Shown here in pieces: positions 1 to 7,733 of a stretch of 21,724 nt of DNA. Where the stretch lies: positions 1 to 21,724 of IMG/VR virus record IMGVR_UViG_3300042321_001208; one strand, given 5' to 3'. Position 1 is the stretch's first letter. The number at the start of each line of letters is the position of its first letter. Origin of the DNA: a virus. The position numbers were made by a program, and so were the translations under genes. The notes under the pieces were generated by a model that was not told the origin of the DNA, did no database searches, and worked only from the letters and a program-made list of their open reading frames with translations.

Positions 1-1
1 C

Positions 2-1246
2 AAGAACATCAGCTGGGTTCTGAAATCTGCGAACTACTGCAACAACATCGAACTCACGAACGGCTGGCGCATCTTCTTCTTCTCCAGCGAGGGCGAGCCG
101 CCGCAAGGTTTTCAGGCCGACCTTGTTTGGTGTGACGAGGACATTGTGAATGACCAGTGGGTGCCCGAGATGCAGGCGCGTCTGGCCGACCGGAAAGGAA
201 AGTTCCGGTGGAGCGCTATGCCGCACTCCAAGTCGGAGTCCCTCCTGAGCCTGTCCGAGCGGGCGGAGCGGGTGGAGGAGGCGGGCATCCCGAATCCCAA
301 CATCAAGAAGTTCACGCTCCGGTTCCTCGACAACGTCCACATAGATGCCTCTGAGAAGGCCAAGGCAATCGAGCGGTGGGCGGCAGCTGGCGAGGACGTT
401 CTGCGGATGCGCTCCGAGGGTGCGTTCGTCACGGACAGCATCCTCGTCTACCCCTCCTTCAACATGCTGACCCACGGCATGAACAAGGACGACCTGCCTG
501 GGGGAATGATCCCGGCGGATTGGACGCGATACGCCGCGGTCGATCCGGGGCACCAAGTCTGCGCCGCCCTCTTCCTGGCCGTCCCGCCCGACGGGAAGAG
601 CGTCGTGGTCTACGACGAGATGTACATCCGGCAGTGCTCTGCCGTGACGTTCGGGGAGAAGTTCAAGGAGGCCACCAGGGGGCAGGACTTCTACAGCTTC
701 ATCATCGACATGCACGGCGGCCGGCTCCGAGACATCGGCTCCGGCCGGCAGGTGGTGGTGCAGTATGTAGAAGAACTCAGGAAGCATGGGGTGAGGTCGC
801 AGACGACGGGGTCTGCGTTCATGGCCGGCTGCGACGACGTGTCGGCGCGAACGAGTGCTGTTCGGAGCGCCCTGCATATCCGGCCCGACGGCACGACGCG
901 GCTGCGGGTAATCCGGGGCAGCTGCCCAAACCTTGAGCGCGAACTCAAGCGCTACCGGAAGAAGTCAGTGCTCGTCAACGGAGTCACCATCGTCGGCGAT
1001 GAGCCGAACACGAAGGGCGAGTGCCATGCCGTGCAATGCATGGAGTACCTGATTGCGTCGGAGCCCAAATTCGTCGCGCCGCGCAAAAAGGACGAGGCAG
1101 AAGGGATGCCTCAGTGGATGATTGAATTCATGGAGCGCCGGCGCCAGCGGCAGAAGCCAGCGAGCTTCACCTACCTGGGCCCGCAGTCTGATCTGACCGC
1201 TGCCGAAATGGAGGGTAACGCCAATGAGTTCGCTGAATGGGTCTGA
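2..1246 (+). CDS. terL: Phage terminase large subunit, C-terminal part (5' end outside window)
   Basis: This is the packaging motor subunit that uses ATP to drive DNA into the prohead and cuts the concatemer. The frame is open from base 2, so the N-terminal part with Walker A lies upstream; 414 residues are visible. Seen: an ATPase Walker B-like segment ADLVWCDEDI (about residues 38-47), then an RNase H-fold nuclease region with YAAVDPGH (first acidic residue about D181), FIIDMHGG (D236) and a C-terminal HAVQCMEYL helix. This order of ATPase then RNase H-like nuclease is the standard large-terminase layout. The first internal ATG (base 146) is not the real start, because coding similarity runs through the Walker B region before it. 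It overlaps the next gene by 23 bases and is followed two genes later by the portal, the usual packaging neighbourhood. Family assignment is confident; the packaging type cannot be told. Confidence 0.9.
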   Translation, partial: KNISWVLKSANYCNNIELTNGWRIFFFSSEGEPPQGFQADLVWCDEDIVNDQWVPEMQARLADRKGKFRWSAMPHSKSESLLSLSERAERVEEAGIPNPNIKKFTLRFLDNVHIDASEKAKAIERWAAAGEDVLRMRSEGAFVTDSILVYPSFNMLTHGMNKDDLPGGMIPADWTRYAAVDPGHQVCAALFLAVPPDGKSVVVYDEMYIRQCSAVTFGEKFKEATRGQDFYSFIIDMHGGRLRDIGSGRQVVVQYVEELRKHGVRSQTTGSAFMAGCDDVSARTSAVRSALHIRPDGTTRLRVIRGSCPNLERELKRYRKKSVLVNGVTIVGDEPNTKGECHAVQCMEYLIASEPKFVAPRKKDEAEGMPQWMIEFMERRRQRQKPASFTYLGPQSDLTAAEMEGNANEFAEWV

Positions 1247-1568
1247 GTGGAAGATGCCCCACATCGAGTTGGGCGACGAGGTGCTGTACTACTCCTCGGT
1301 GCTCGACCAGAAGGAGCCGATCCTCGGCTGGGTGTGCCGCCGTCCTGGCGTGAGCACGGTCAGCATCCTCACGTTCTCTCCCGACCAGGGCTTCATTGAG
1401 AAGCCCAGCGTCAGGCATGTGGACGACCCCGGCCTCCAGGAGAACGCCGGCTGGCGCCAATGGGGCGCATACCGCCTCCATCCCCGAGCGGAACTCCTCC
1501 GCAAGCTCGACACGCTGCTGCCGCAGGTGGTCACCCTGCTGGCGCGTGGCTCGAAGAAAGGTGAATGA
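1224..1568 (+). CDS. Small phage protein between terminase and portal, unknown function
   Basis: This 114-residue soluble protein has no signal peptide or membrane segment, and I do not recognise a family. Its N-terminal half looks beta-rich (MPHIELGDEVLYYSS, then EPILGWVCRR, then VSTVSILTF), like a small SH3-type barrel. It ends in a leucine-rich helix and a basic tail (GSKKGE). The ATG at 1224 lies inside the terminase end and is preceded by a good Shine-Dalgarno sequence (ggagg near 1209-1213). Its stop overlaps the portal start (ATGA), so translation of the three genes is probably coupled. The position suggests a packaging or head accessory role, which is inference only. Confidence 0.75.
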   Translation: MSSLNGSEWKMPHIELGDEVLYYSSVLDQKEPILGWVCRRPGVSTVSILTFSPDQGFIEKPSVRHVDDPGLQENAGWRQWGAYRLHPRAELLRKLDTLLPQVVTLLARGSKKGE

Positions 1569-3670
1569 TGGTCGAGGACAACGGGATGCAGCTGGGCGGT
1601 GACGCCCCTCTCGATCCGCAGACGAAGCAGGAGAAGCTCGATCCTGATTCGCCGCTGCGTCCGATTGCCAAGGCGTGGCTGGGGAAGCTCTCTGCTGCGC
1701 GGAAGGCGAAGGCCACGTTCGACGCCGACGCCAAAGAGGCCATGGGCTTCTTTGACGGGGCTGGCGTGTGGTCGCTGCTGAACAACACCGGCCGCCCTGG
1801 CCTGACGCTGTCCAGCCGCCCGACCCCTGCGCCCGCCTTCAGAATCTCTATCAACCGTGTTTTCGAGGCCGTCAAGCTCATCGGCGCGGTGCTGTACGCC
1901 CGCAATCCGACCCGCACGGTCACGCCGCGGAAGTTCCCCGTCGTGCCACCGGAGATGCTCGGCATCAACCCGCAGGCGTATCAGGTCGACCCGATGACCG
2001 GGCAGCCGACTCCCGACCCGCAGGTCGACATGTACGTCCAGACCTCCCAGGCCGTCGGCCTTCAGGAGGAGAAGAAGAAGCTCCAGGCCCAGCTGCTGGA
2101 AGGCTACTTGAACTACTCGCCGGTCGAACTTGATTTGAAGACCAACGCCAAGCGCGCCATTGACGAGGGGATCATCAAGGGCGCCGGGGTGCTGTGGACT
2201 GAAGCCGTCTCAGTGGACAACGTGCCGCCGGCCCAGCCGACGATGCTTGTCGGTTCGTTCCACGACTCAGTGGACAACCTGCTGCTCGACCCCGACGCGC
2301 AGGTGATTCAGGAGATTCAGTGGTGCGCCCGTCGGTGCATCCTGCCCATCGATCAGGTCGCCGCAATGTTTGACCTGTCCCGCGACGACCTCAAGCCCAA
2401 CTTGGAGTCGTACTCCTCCACGGGCCGGCAGAGCGAGGACACGCACAACAACCGGCAGCAGGGGCAGAAGCAGCGCACGGGGAAGACAAACGACCTCGTG
2501 ACGTTCTGGAAGATTTGGTCGAAGTGCGGATTCGGCGACCGGCTGAAGGGCGCCAAGAAGGAAGACCGCGGCCTCTTCGATCCGCTGGGCGACTACTGCT
2601 ATCTCGTCGTCAGCGAGGGGGTGGAGTTCCCGCTGAACATCCCGCCGTCCGTGCTGAAGGAGCAGCCCGACGAGGATGGCCTGCCCGGCTCCCTGCGAGC
2701 CCGCGCTGCGTGGCCGATCCCGTTCTGGGCCGCCAACTCGCAGGGCTGGCCGTTCAGCATGTGGGCGCCGAACGTCAAGCCAGGAGCCCTGTGGCCGATT
2801 TCTTACGTCAAGCCCGGGATCGGGGAGCTTCGCTTCCTCCAGTGGGCGCTGTCCTTCCTTATGCAGCGCATCGCCATTTCCTGCGAGACGATGATCGGCG
2901 TTTCCAAGGCGGCCGACCAAGACCTGAAGCAGCAGCTGCTCGCCCCGTCCGAGAACGGCTTCAAGATCGTGGAACTTGCCGAAGCACTCGGCCGCAGCGT
3001 CGGCGACGTGATCTCGGTGTTCCAGCATCCGAACGTCTCAACTGACCTCTGGCAGATCATCGCCGCCGTCAGCGACCTCTTCGACAAGCGGATCGGGTTG
3101 ACCGAGCTTGTGTACGGCCAAACCAAGGCGTCGATGCGCAGTGCCAGCGAGGCTAACGCCAAGCAGGGCAACCTCCAGATTAGGCCAGACGATCTGGCTA
3201 ACAGCGTGGAGGACTGGATGGGCCAAGCAGCAGAGAAGGAAGCCCTTGCCGCCCGATGGCTGCTCCAGCCCCAGGACGTGGCGCCGATACTCGGGCCTCT
3301 CGGCGCAGAGGCTTGGCGGATGCACATGTCCGCGCAGGACGGCGACCCGACTGGCTCCATCGCGCGGGAGTTCGAGTACCGCATCGAGTCTGGCTCGGCC
3401 CGGCGCATTAACAAAGACGCGCGCATCGATCAGATGAACCAAGCCCTTCAGGTGCTCGGCCCCGCCCTGCAAGGCCAAGCCGCTCAAGGCAACGTCGGCC
3501 CTTGGAACGCTCTCATCTCCGACTGGGCTGCCGCCAACGACCTAGACGCCTCGAACTATCTCTTAGCTCCGCCTCCGCCCCCGCCGCCGGCTCCGCCCGC
3601 TGGTGCTCCTCCTTCACCGCCGGGCGACGAAGCCGCGGCGGGGGCCCCTTCTCCGCCGCCAGCTGCCTGA
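1565..3670 (+). CDS. Phage portal protein
   Basis: The portal is the dodecameric ring at the unique capsid vertex through which DNA enters and leaves and to which terminase and the neck dock. This 701-residue protein lies one small gene after the terminase and has the size of podovirus-type portals. Seen: an alpha-helical N-terminal region, a central region of the kind found in these portals (segments NLLLDPDAQ and IQWCARRCILPIDQVAAMF), a hydrophobic mid segment around RFLQWALSFLMQRIAIS, then TELVYGQTKASMRSASEANAK near the C-terminal crown. The last 34 residues (about 668-701) are almost only Pro, Ala, Gly and Ser, an unusual flexible tail. The start is ATGATG at 1565/1568; I use the first ATG, which overlaps the preceding stop. 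Assignment rests on position, length and pattern recognition, not a database search. Confidence 0.83.
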   Translation: MMVEDNGMQLGGDAPLDPQTKQEKLDPDSPLRPIAKAWLGKLSAARKAKATFDADAKEAMGFFDGAGVWSLLNNTGRPGLTLSSRPTPAPAFRISINRVFEAVKLIGAVLYARNPTRTVTPRKFPVVPPEMLGINPQAYQVDPMTGQPTPDPQVDMYVQTSQAVGLQEEKKKLQAQLLEGYLNYSPVELDLKTNAKRAIDEGIIKGAGVLWTEAVSVDNVPPAQPTMLVGSFHDSVDNLLLDPDAQVIQEIQWCARRCILPIDQVAAMFDLSRDDLKPNLESYSSTGRQSEDTHNNRQQGQKQRTGKTNDLVTFWKIWSKCGFGDRLKGAKKEDRGLFDPLGDYCYLVVSEGVEFPLNIPPSVLKEQPDEDGLPGSLRARAAWPIPFWAANSQGWPFSMWAPNVKPGALWPISYVKPGIGELRFLQWALSFLMQRIAISCETMIGVSKAADQDLKQQLLAPSENGFKIVELAEALGRSVGDVISVFQHPNVSTDLWQIIAAVSDLFDKRIGLTELVYGQTKASMRSASEANAKQGNLQIRPDDLANSVEDWMGQAAEKEALAARWLLQPQDVAPILGPLGAEAWRMHMSAQDGDPTGSIAREFEYRIESGSARRINKDARIDQMNQALQVLGPALQGQAAQGNVGPWNALISDWAAANDLDASNYLLAPPPPPPPAPPAGAPPSPPGDEAAAGAPSPPPAA

Positions 3671-3676
3671 CGACTG

Positions 3677-4375
3677 ATGCCCAGGACGGCACTCACCGCC
3701 GAGCAGAAAGAGGCTGCGCGCGCGCGCAAGCGGGAGTGCCAGCGTGCCTACTACGCTGCCAACCGGGAGCGCGTCCTGAAGAGGATGCGAGACCAGTACG
3801 CCGCCGCGCCCGAGGGCAAGCAGGCTTATCGGGCTGCGACGGCCGATGCCCGAAGCGCCTACCACGCGGCCCGGTATAGCGAGAGGCGTGAGGAGTACGC
3901 GAAGAAAAACAGGGCTTATCGAGCGGCAAACAAAGAGGCTATTGCGGCCCGCAAGAAAGAGCGCTATTGGCGCAAGCGCGACGACATTCTCGCCAAGAAG
4001 CGGGAGTATCAGGCGGCCAACCGCGACAAGCTGCGGGAGAAGTGCCGGCAGTACAGAGCAGCCAACCCAGAGGCTGATCGGGCGCGAAAGCTGCAAACGA
4101 CCTTCTGCCTGCACCCTGCGCAATATGACGCCATGGAAGAGGGCCAGGGCGGGTGCGCGATCTGCGGCAAGCCTTGCAAGTCTGGTAGGCGTCTTGCCGT
4201 TGATCACGATCACGCCAACGGCTTTGTCAGGGGTCTCTTGTGCACCCTTTGCAACACCGGCCTCGGGAAGTTCCAAGACTCCCCTGAGCTACTTGAGAAG
4301 GCCGCAGCCTACCTGCGGGCCGGCGGCACTCAAGCGTTCGACATCGTGACATTCGCCCAGGAGATGGCCCCATGA
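3677..4375 (+). CDS. Endonuclease VII-like (HNH/His-Me finger) nuclease
   Basis: The C-terminal part (about residues 140-215) matches the recombination endonuclease VII family (T4 gp49 type), which cleaves branched DNA such as Holliday junctions and can help clear DNA for packaging. Seen: zinc ligands CAIC (C160, C163) and CTLC (C189, C192), the catalytic segment AVDHDH (175-179) and the following N193, as in the family. The N-terminal 135 residues are very basic and carry about seven copies of a Tyr-x-Ala-Ala-x-like unit (YYAANRE, YRAANKE, YQAANRD, YRAANPE and variants), probably a long DNA-binding helix. The gene follows the portal by six bases with no clear ribosome site and overlaps the next gene by ATGA. 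It could be a free-standing mobile nuclease, but the endonuclease VII architecture next to packaging genes fits a resolvase role. Confidence 0.85.
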   Translation: MPRTALTAEQKEAARARKRECQRAYYAANRERVLKRMRDQYAAAPEGKQAYRAATADARSAYHAARYSERREEYAKKNRAYRAANKEAIAARKKERYWRKRDDILAKKREYQAANRDKLREKCRQYRAANPEADRARKLQTTFCLHPAQYDAMEEGQGGCAICGKPCKSGRRLAVDHDHANGFVRGLLCTLCNTGLGKFQDSPELLEKAAAYLRAGGTQAFDIVTFAQEMAP

Positions 4376-5001
4376 GCATCGTATCCCGCATCCTCGCAGC
4401 CGCTGGCCTGACTCGTGCGGACGTGCCCGTCGAGATACCGGAGCCGCTCCCGATGCCCGAGCCGGTCGAGGTGCTCCCGTTCGAGGTGCGCCGCCTGGAT
4501 GAGGATGCCAAGCAGCGCTACCGCAACGCGATGGCAGCCGGGTACGGCGAGCCGTTCGCGATCATGGTCGCATGCCAGATCGCCCCAGGCACTATGGGCG
4601 TGGATCGCACGTTCCAAGAGGGGCACCTCGACGGCAACTGGATGGATCGGCTCCCCAAGCGGCAGGCCCAGCGCCTCCTGCGGGACGCCAAGCGGGCAGG
4701 CATTAACACGGCGGGCCGGTTCTACATGAGCGGAATCGCGGACAAGCGAGGCGGCGGCGATCCCGAGGCGTGGGTTTCCAGCCGGGACGACGTGCTCCGG
4801 GTCGCCAAGAAGCGCCGGCTCCAGCTGCGCGGGACGATCAACTACGAGCCGCCGGAGGGGGCTCCGGTAAAGCGGGTCGACATGGCCCCGCGGCTGGTGA
4901 AGGAGCTAACCAAGAAGGAAATGGCCGCCAACCCCGGGATGAAGCGCCGGGATGCGGTCGAGGCCGTGAAGAAGCGGCACGCCCTGAAGCGCAAGCTCTA
5001 G
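4372..5001 (+). CDS. Conserved-looking phage protein of unknown function
   Basis: This 209-residue protein begins four bases inside the nuclease gene. Seen: a proline/glutamate-rich N-terminus (residues 18-36, PVEIPEPLPMPEPVEVLPFE), a central domain with NTAGRFYMSGIADKRGGGDPEAWVSSRDDVLRVAKKRRL in two recognisable parts, and a very basic C-terminus ending in KKRHALKRKL. The central 'GRFYxSGxAD...DPxAWV...DVLRVAKxR' pattern resembles small conserved proteins I recall from other tailed phages, but I know of no established function. There is no signal peptide and no transmembrane segment. The basic tail suggests nucleic-acid or capsid contact (inference). It closes the first gene block; the following 77 bases hold a leader element. 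Confidence 0.75.
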   Translation: MSIVSRILAAAGLTRADVPVEIPEPLPMPEPVEVLPFEVRRLDEDAKQRYRNAMAAGYGEPFAIMVACQIAPGTMGVDRTFQEGHLDGNWMDRLPKRQAQRLLRDAKRAGINTAGRFYMSGIADKRGGGDPEAWVSSRDDVLRVAKKRRLQLRGTINYEPPEGAPVKRVDMAPRLVKELTKKEMAANPGMKRRDAVEAVKKRHALKRKL

Positions 5002-5078
5002 GCCCTCCCGGGCCGCTGCTGGTTTCGGCCTGCCCCGGGCCACAAACCCAGTAGCACCGCCGTCCCCCGGGAGGCCCC
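5002..5078 (+). promoter_or_regulatory. Leader region with conserved GGCCACAAACCC element
   Basis: This 77-base gap is the longest break in the first 12 kb. It contains GGCCACAAACCC at 5038-5049, a 12-base string that recurs exactly at 19816-19827 before another gene block. In both places a GGAGGCC-like ribosome site and ATGG follow. CCCGGG occurs at about 5008, 5035 and 5066, so several alternative stems can form, and the downstream copy overlaps the ribosome site of the next gene. A leader or processing hairpin, or a phage promoter, are the main options; the sequence alone cannot decide. Confidence 0.4.
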
Positions 5079-5393
5079 ATGGCACGCTTTGAGCGCCTGA
5101 ATTCGCACTACAAGATCAAGCTCTCCGCCGACCCGGCCGAGGCCCAGCGGCTCCCGTTCGGGGCCGTGGCTGGCGCCATGCTCTTCATTCTGGAGGGGTC
5201 GGGCACCATCGTCTGGCACGCCGCCTACGACGTGAACGGCGACACGTTCCCGGCCTACGACGCTGACGGCAAGCCGGCCGAGACGGCTGTCTCGGAGGGC
5301 AACTCCTTCGACGTTCCGGCCGCGCTCTTCGCCTGTCCGTTCATCATCCCGACCGGCGTCGATGGGGAGGCCGTCATCGCGGTCAGCAGCTGA
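5079..5393 (+). CDS. Small beta-rich phage protein, unknown (possible virion component)
   Basis: This 104-residue protein has a good Shine-Dalgarno sequence (ggagg at 5070-5074) ahead of its ATG. It starts basic (ARFERLNSHYKIKL) and then alternates short hydrophobic strands with loops (AMLFILEGSGTIVWHAAYDV, EAVIAVSS), suggesting a small beta-sandwich. There is no signal peptide. It is the first gene after the leader element and overlaps the next small gene by TGATG, so it likely opens the tail-fibre operon. A structural or connector role is plausible from position, but I recognise no family. Confidence 0.7.
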   Translation: MARFERLNSHYKIKLSADPAEAQRLPFGAVAGAMLFILEGSGTIVWHAAYDVNGDTFPAYDADGKPAETAVSEGNSFDVPAALFACPFIIPTGVDGEAVIAVSS

Positions 5394-5554
5394 TGGCCCA
5401 GAGCGTTCGACTCCTGCGTCCGATCCGCAGGTCGGCCGGCGGGGGGCCGGTCGGGCCGCCACCTCCACGGGTGACGTACCGCATCAAGCTGGAGAACGAC
5501 TTCATCCTCCTGCGCGAGAACGGCGACAAGCTGCGCAAAGAGCAAAGCACTTAA
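5393..5554 (+). CDS. Very small phage protein (53 residues), unknown
   Basis: The ATG overlaps the preceding stop (TGATG, 5391-5395) and the stop (taa 5552-5554) is directly followed by the next ATG at 5555, so it fills the gap exactly. The protein is basic, with an Arg-rich start (SVRLLRPIRRSAGGG), a Pro/Gly hinge (PVGPPPPR) and a charged C-terminal helix (ITLENDF-like region, then RENGDKLRKEQST). The tight fit between two genes and the good codon pattern support translation. No function can be assigned. It might be a small linker between the upstream protein and the fibres. Confidence 0.6.
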   Translation: MAQSVRLLRPIRRSAGGGPVGPPPPRVTYRIKLENDFILLRENGDKLRKEQST

Positions 5555-6316
5555 ATGGCCGACACAAAGATAAGCCAGCTGCCCGCGGGCACGCCCGTCG
5601 CCACCAGCATCTTGCCGGTGGTGAACGGCGCCACTACGCAGCGGATCACCGTCAAGCAGCTGCTCGACATCGTCGGCACGGTCGAGGGGCCAGCCGGCGT
5701 TGATGGGCCGCCTGGGGCCGACGGCGCCCCGGGGCTGGACGGCGAGTCGGTCACGGTGTTCGAGGCGCCCGCTGCCCCGACCGCCAACCGGAAGGGCGAT
5801 CTCTGGCTGGAGCCTGTGCCCGCCCCTGCCACCGGCAAGGACGGCCTGACCCTTCAAGAGGTCGAGGCTGTCGTCGCGGACAAGCTCTCCAAGCTGCCGC
5901 CACCTGCGGACAGCGGGCTGACCACGCCGCAGGTGCAAGACCTCATCGACAACGCTATCGACAAGCTGCCGAAGCCAGAACCTGTTGTTGCTCCGCTGGC
6001 GTGGCAGAAGCTCACTGCGCAGATTTCCTTTGGCGTGACCGTCAATGGCTTCGCCCGAGCCTTCAGCGGGTCGATCCACATTCGCGGCACCTACACCTCC
6101 CAGTTCGGTTTCATTCCGGCCCAGAAGATTGCCGACCTGCCAGCCGGTGTTCCGCGTCCTGCCTTTGACTACACGGTGCTGGTCTTTGGAAACGAGGACG
6201 GGTCAACGACTCCGCTTCCCGGCAAGTTGACCATCAAGACCAACGGCGAGTTGTTTCTGGACGCGCCCAACTGCAACACGGTCGTCTTCGACGGCATCTC
6301 AATCCCGGTGGAATAA
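5555..6316 (+). CDS. Tail fibre/adhesin with collagen-like tract (paralogue 1)
   Basis: This 253-residue fibre-like protein probably forms trimers. The N-terminus (KISQLPAGTPVATSILPVV followed by TQRITVKQLLDIVG) is a pattern common at the start of phage tail-fibre proteins. Residues about 48-66 form a short collagen-like Gly-X-Y tract (GPAGVDGPPGADGAPGLDG), followed by the recurrent KGDLWLEP motif. After a linker, the C-terminal domain from about residue 148 (LAWQKL to FDGISIPVE) is related to the C-terminal domains of the genes at 7053 and 7723: all start with a W-containing strand after DIDW/FDW/LAW and end in a T/VxFxGI-type strand. It abuts the small gene upstream and its taATG overlaps the next fibre gene. 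Likely a receptor-binding or brush fibre (inference). Confidence 0.75.
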   Translation: MADTKISQLPAGTPVATSILPVVNGATTQRITVKQLLDIVGTVEGPAGVDGPPGADGAPGLDGESVTVFEAPAAPTANRKGDLWLEPVPAPATGKDGLTLQEVEAVVADKLSKLPPPADSGLTTPQVQDLIDNAIDKLPKPEPVVAPLAWQKLTAQISFGVTVNGFARAFSGSIHIRGTYTSQFGFIPAQKIADLPAGVPRPAFDYTVLVFGNEDGSTTPLPGKLTIKTNGELFLDAPNCNTVVFDGISIPVE

Positions 6317-7050
6317 TGGCTGACGCCCTCAAACTCAACGTGTGGGATGGCGGCAAGTGGACGCCTGTTGCCGTTGGCGGCGGCGCTGCGCCCGACCTAC
6401 ACATCGTGTCCGAGACCGAACCAGCCCCGGCCTCCGAGATCGGCACGCTATGGATCGACCCGACCGGCGATGCTGGCGGCGGGTCGGTGGACGTTCTCGC
6501 TGCCATCAAGGGGCAGGTCATCGCCCCGAAGGCCATCGACCTCGACGGCCCGAACACGCTGTACATCACTTCCAACCCAGACGGCACTGCCAAGCTCACG
6601 CTCCGGGTGGACGGCACTCCGCTCCGAGCGATCACTGAAGAGAACGTAGCGACAGAGGAGTGGGTGCTGTCGCAGCTTGGCACCACGCCGACCTCGACGT
6701 TCAGCAGCACCAACCCGCCGGTCTACGCCGACGCCCCTGTCGTTGAGCAGCCCAACGGCCTGCCCATCGGACTCACGGCAGACGGCATGGAGATTCACCA
6801 GCCTTATCTCGTCGGTGGAGTTCCAGTGCTGATTGGCGGCAAGCGGTTTTTGCTGCCGTTGATTGAGGCACCTGCTGGCTCGCCCACTCCGCTGTTCACC
6901 TACGCAGACGCCCCCGTCACGAAGCAACTCGACGGCACGATCATCGGCTTTAACGAAGCCGGAACCGAGATCACCCAGCCTTACCTTGTGGGCGGGATCG
7001 CGGTGATCGTCGGTGGCAAGCGATACCTGCTGCCAATCATTGAGGAATAG
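6316..7050 (+). CDS. Tail fibre/adhesin with two tandem 48-residue repeats (paralogue 2)
   Basis: This 244-residue protein starts with ALKLNVWDGGKWTPVA, the 'W-D-G-x-x-W' head shared by several neighbours, followed by GTLWIDP (44-49). The C-terminal half consists of two clear 48-residue repeats, residues 137-184 and 196-243. Each begins YADAPV and ends with QPYLVGG, GGKR[FY]LLP and IE. The repeats share the same length without gaps, so they arose by duplication and then diverged. This C-terminus is different from those of the fibre genes on either side, as expected from exchange of tip domains. It overlaps the previous gene by one base and is two bases from the next. Confidence 0.72.
   Translation: MADALKLNVWDGGKWTPVAVGGGAAPDLHIVSETEPAPASEIGTLWIDPTGDAGGGSVDVLAAIKGQVIAPKAIDLDGPNTLYITSNPDGTAKLTLRVDGTPLRAITEENVATEEWVLSQLGTTPTSTFSSTNPPVYADAPVVEQPNGLPIGLTADGMEIHQPYLVGGVPVLIGGKRFLLPLIEAPAGSPTPLFTYADAPVTKQLDGTIIGFNEAGTEITQPYLVGGIAVIVGGKRYLLPIIEE
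6724..7044 (+). repeat. Two in-frame 144-base repeats inside a fibre gene
   Basis: Copies at 6724-6867 and 6901-7044 encode the two 48-residue units of the 6316 gene, separated by an 11-residue linker (APAGSPTPLFT). The protein identity is obvious, while the DNA has drifted, so the duplication is old and selected for. Confidence 0.85.
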
Positions 7051-7052
7051 CC

Positions 7053-7733
7053 ATGCCCGCCCCTACTCGACCCGCTCCGGTCACGGTCGTCCCTGAGTCC
7101 ACTCGCTTTGCGAAGGGGATCTCGGGCGTGTACTCGGACGTTGAAATTGACGCACTGCTTGCAGACGTTGCGGTTGGCGACGTTGACCTGACGGGATACT
7201 CCAAGACCGAAGAACTGCCGATTGTCTATGAGCAGGACGCGGAGCCTGTCGGCAAGAACGGCGACCTGTGGCTCGGCCCGGAGGTTGCTCGCGTTGCCGC
7301 GCCCGTTACGCAGCCGGTCATTGAGGGTCAGCCGCAAACGAAGTCCCTGACCGAGCCAGAGGTTCGCGAGATCGTCCGCACGATGATCGCTGGTGGGAAG
7401 ACCCCACCACCTGATTTCGATTGGACGCCGCTCGTCGTCGTCAAGGGCACGGGCCTGATCGAAGCCAAACAGACCAACGGCGTTCTCCTCCTGCGTGGAG
7501 AACTGGTTTTCACCTACTCGTCTAACGGAACCTTCACCACCGTTCGCACTCTCCCGGCCTCGCTGCCGAAGCCGCTGGTGAATTGCAGTGCGGTGGTCAC
7601 GGGGAAGGAAAACGGACTCTCCTTTAAGTTCGTTTCGGTCACTTTGACCACTTCTGGCGAACTCAACGTAGTGGCGAGTGGCGGCAAATTTACCCACGTC
7701 TCCTTCGACGGGATGATCGCCTATGTGTGCTAG
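7053..7733 (+). CDS. Tail fibre/adhesin (paralogue 3)
   Basis: This 226-residue protein is preceded by a tgagga ribosome site and overlaps the next gene by 11 bases. Seen: VDLTGYSKTEEL (about 44-55), the 'VDL[ST]GY.[TK]K' motif that recurs in the long fibre at 7723; KNGDLWLGP (about 68-76); and a predicted helix LTEPEVREIVRTMIAGG. From PPPDFDWTPL (about residue 118) runs a beta-rich C-terminal domain similar to those of genes 5555 and 7723, with LRGELVF and THVSFDGMIAYV near the end. There is no collagen tract in this copy. It is likely one of a set of alternative or co-assembled receptor-binding fibres. Confidence 0.72.
   Translation: MPAPTRPAPVTVVPESTRFAKGISGVYSDVEIDALLADVAVGDVDLTGYSKTEELPIVYEQDAEPVGKNGDLWLGPEVARVAAPVTQPVIEGQPQTKSLTEPEVREIVRTMIAGGKTPPPDFDWTPLVVVKGTGLIEAKQTNGVLLLRGELVFTYSSNGTFTTVRTLPASLPKPLVNCSAVVTGKENGLSFKFVSVTLTTSGELNVVASGGKFTHVSFDGMIAYVC

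Noticed and set aside
3502-3879. Overlapping + strand frame across the portal/nuclease junction
   Set aside because: Arg/Ser/Gly-rich shadow; the portal and nuclease frames explain both halves with recognisable domains.
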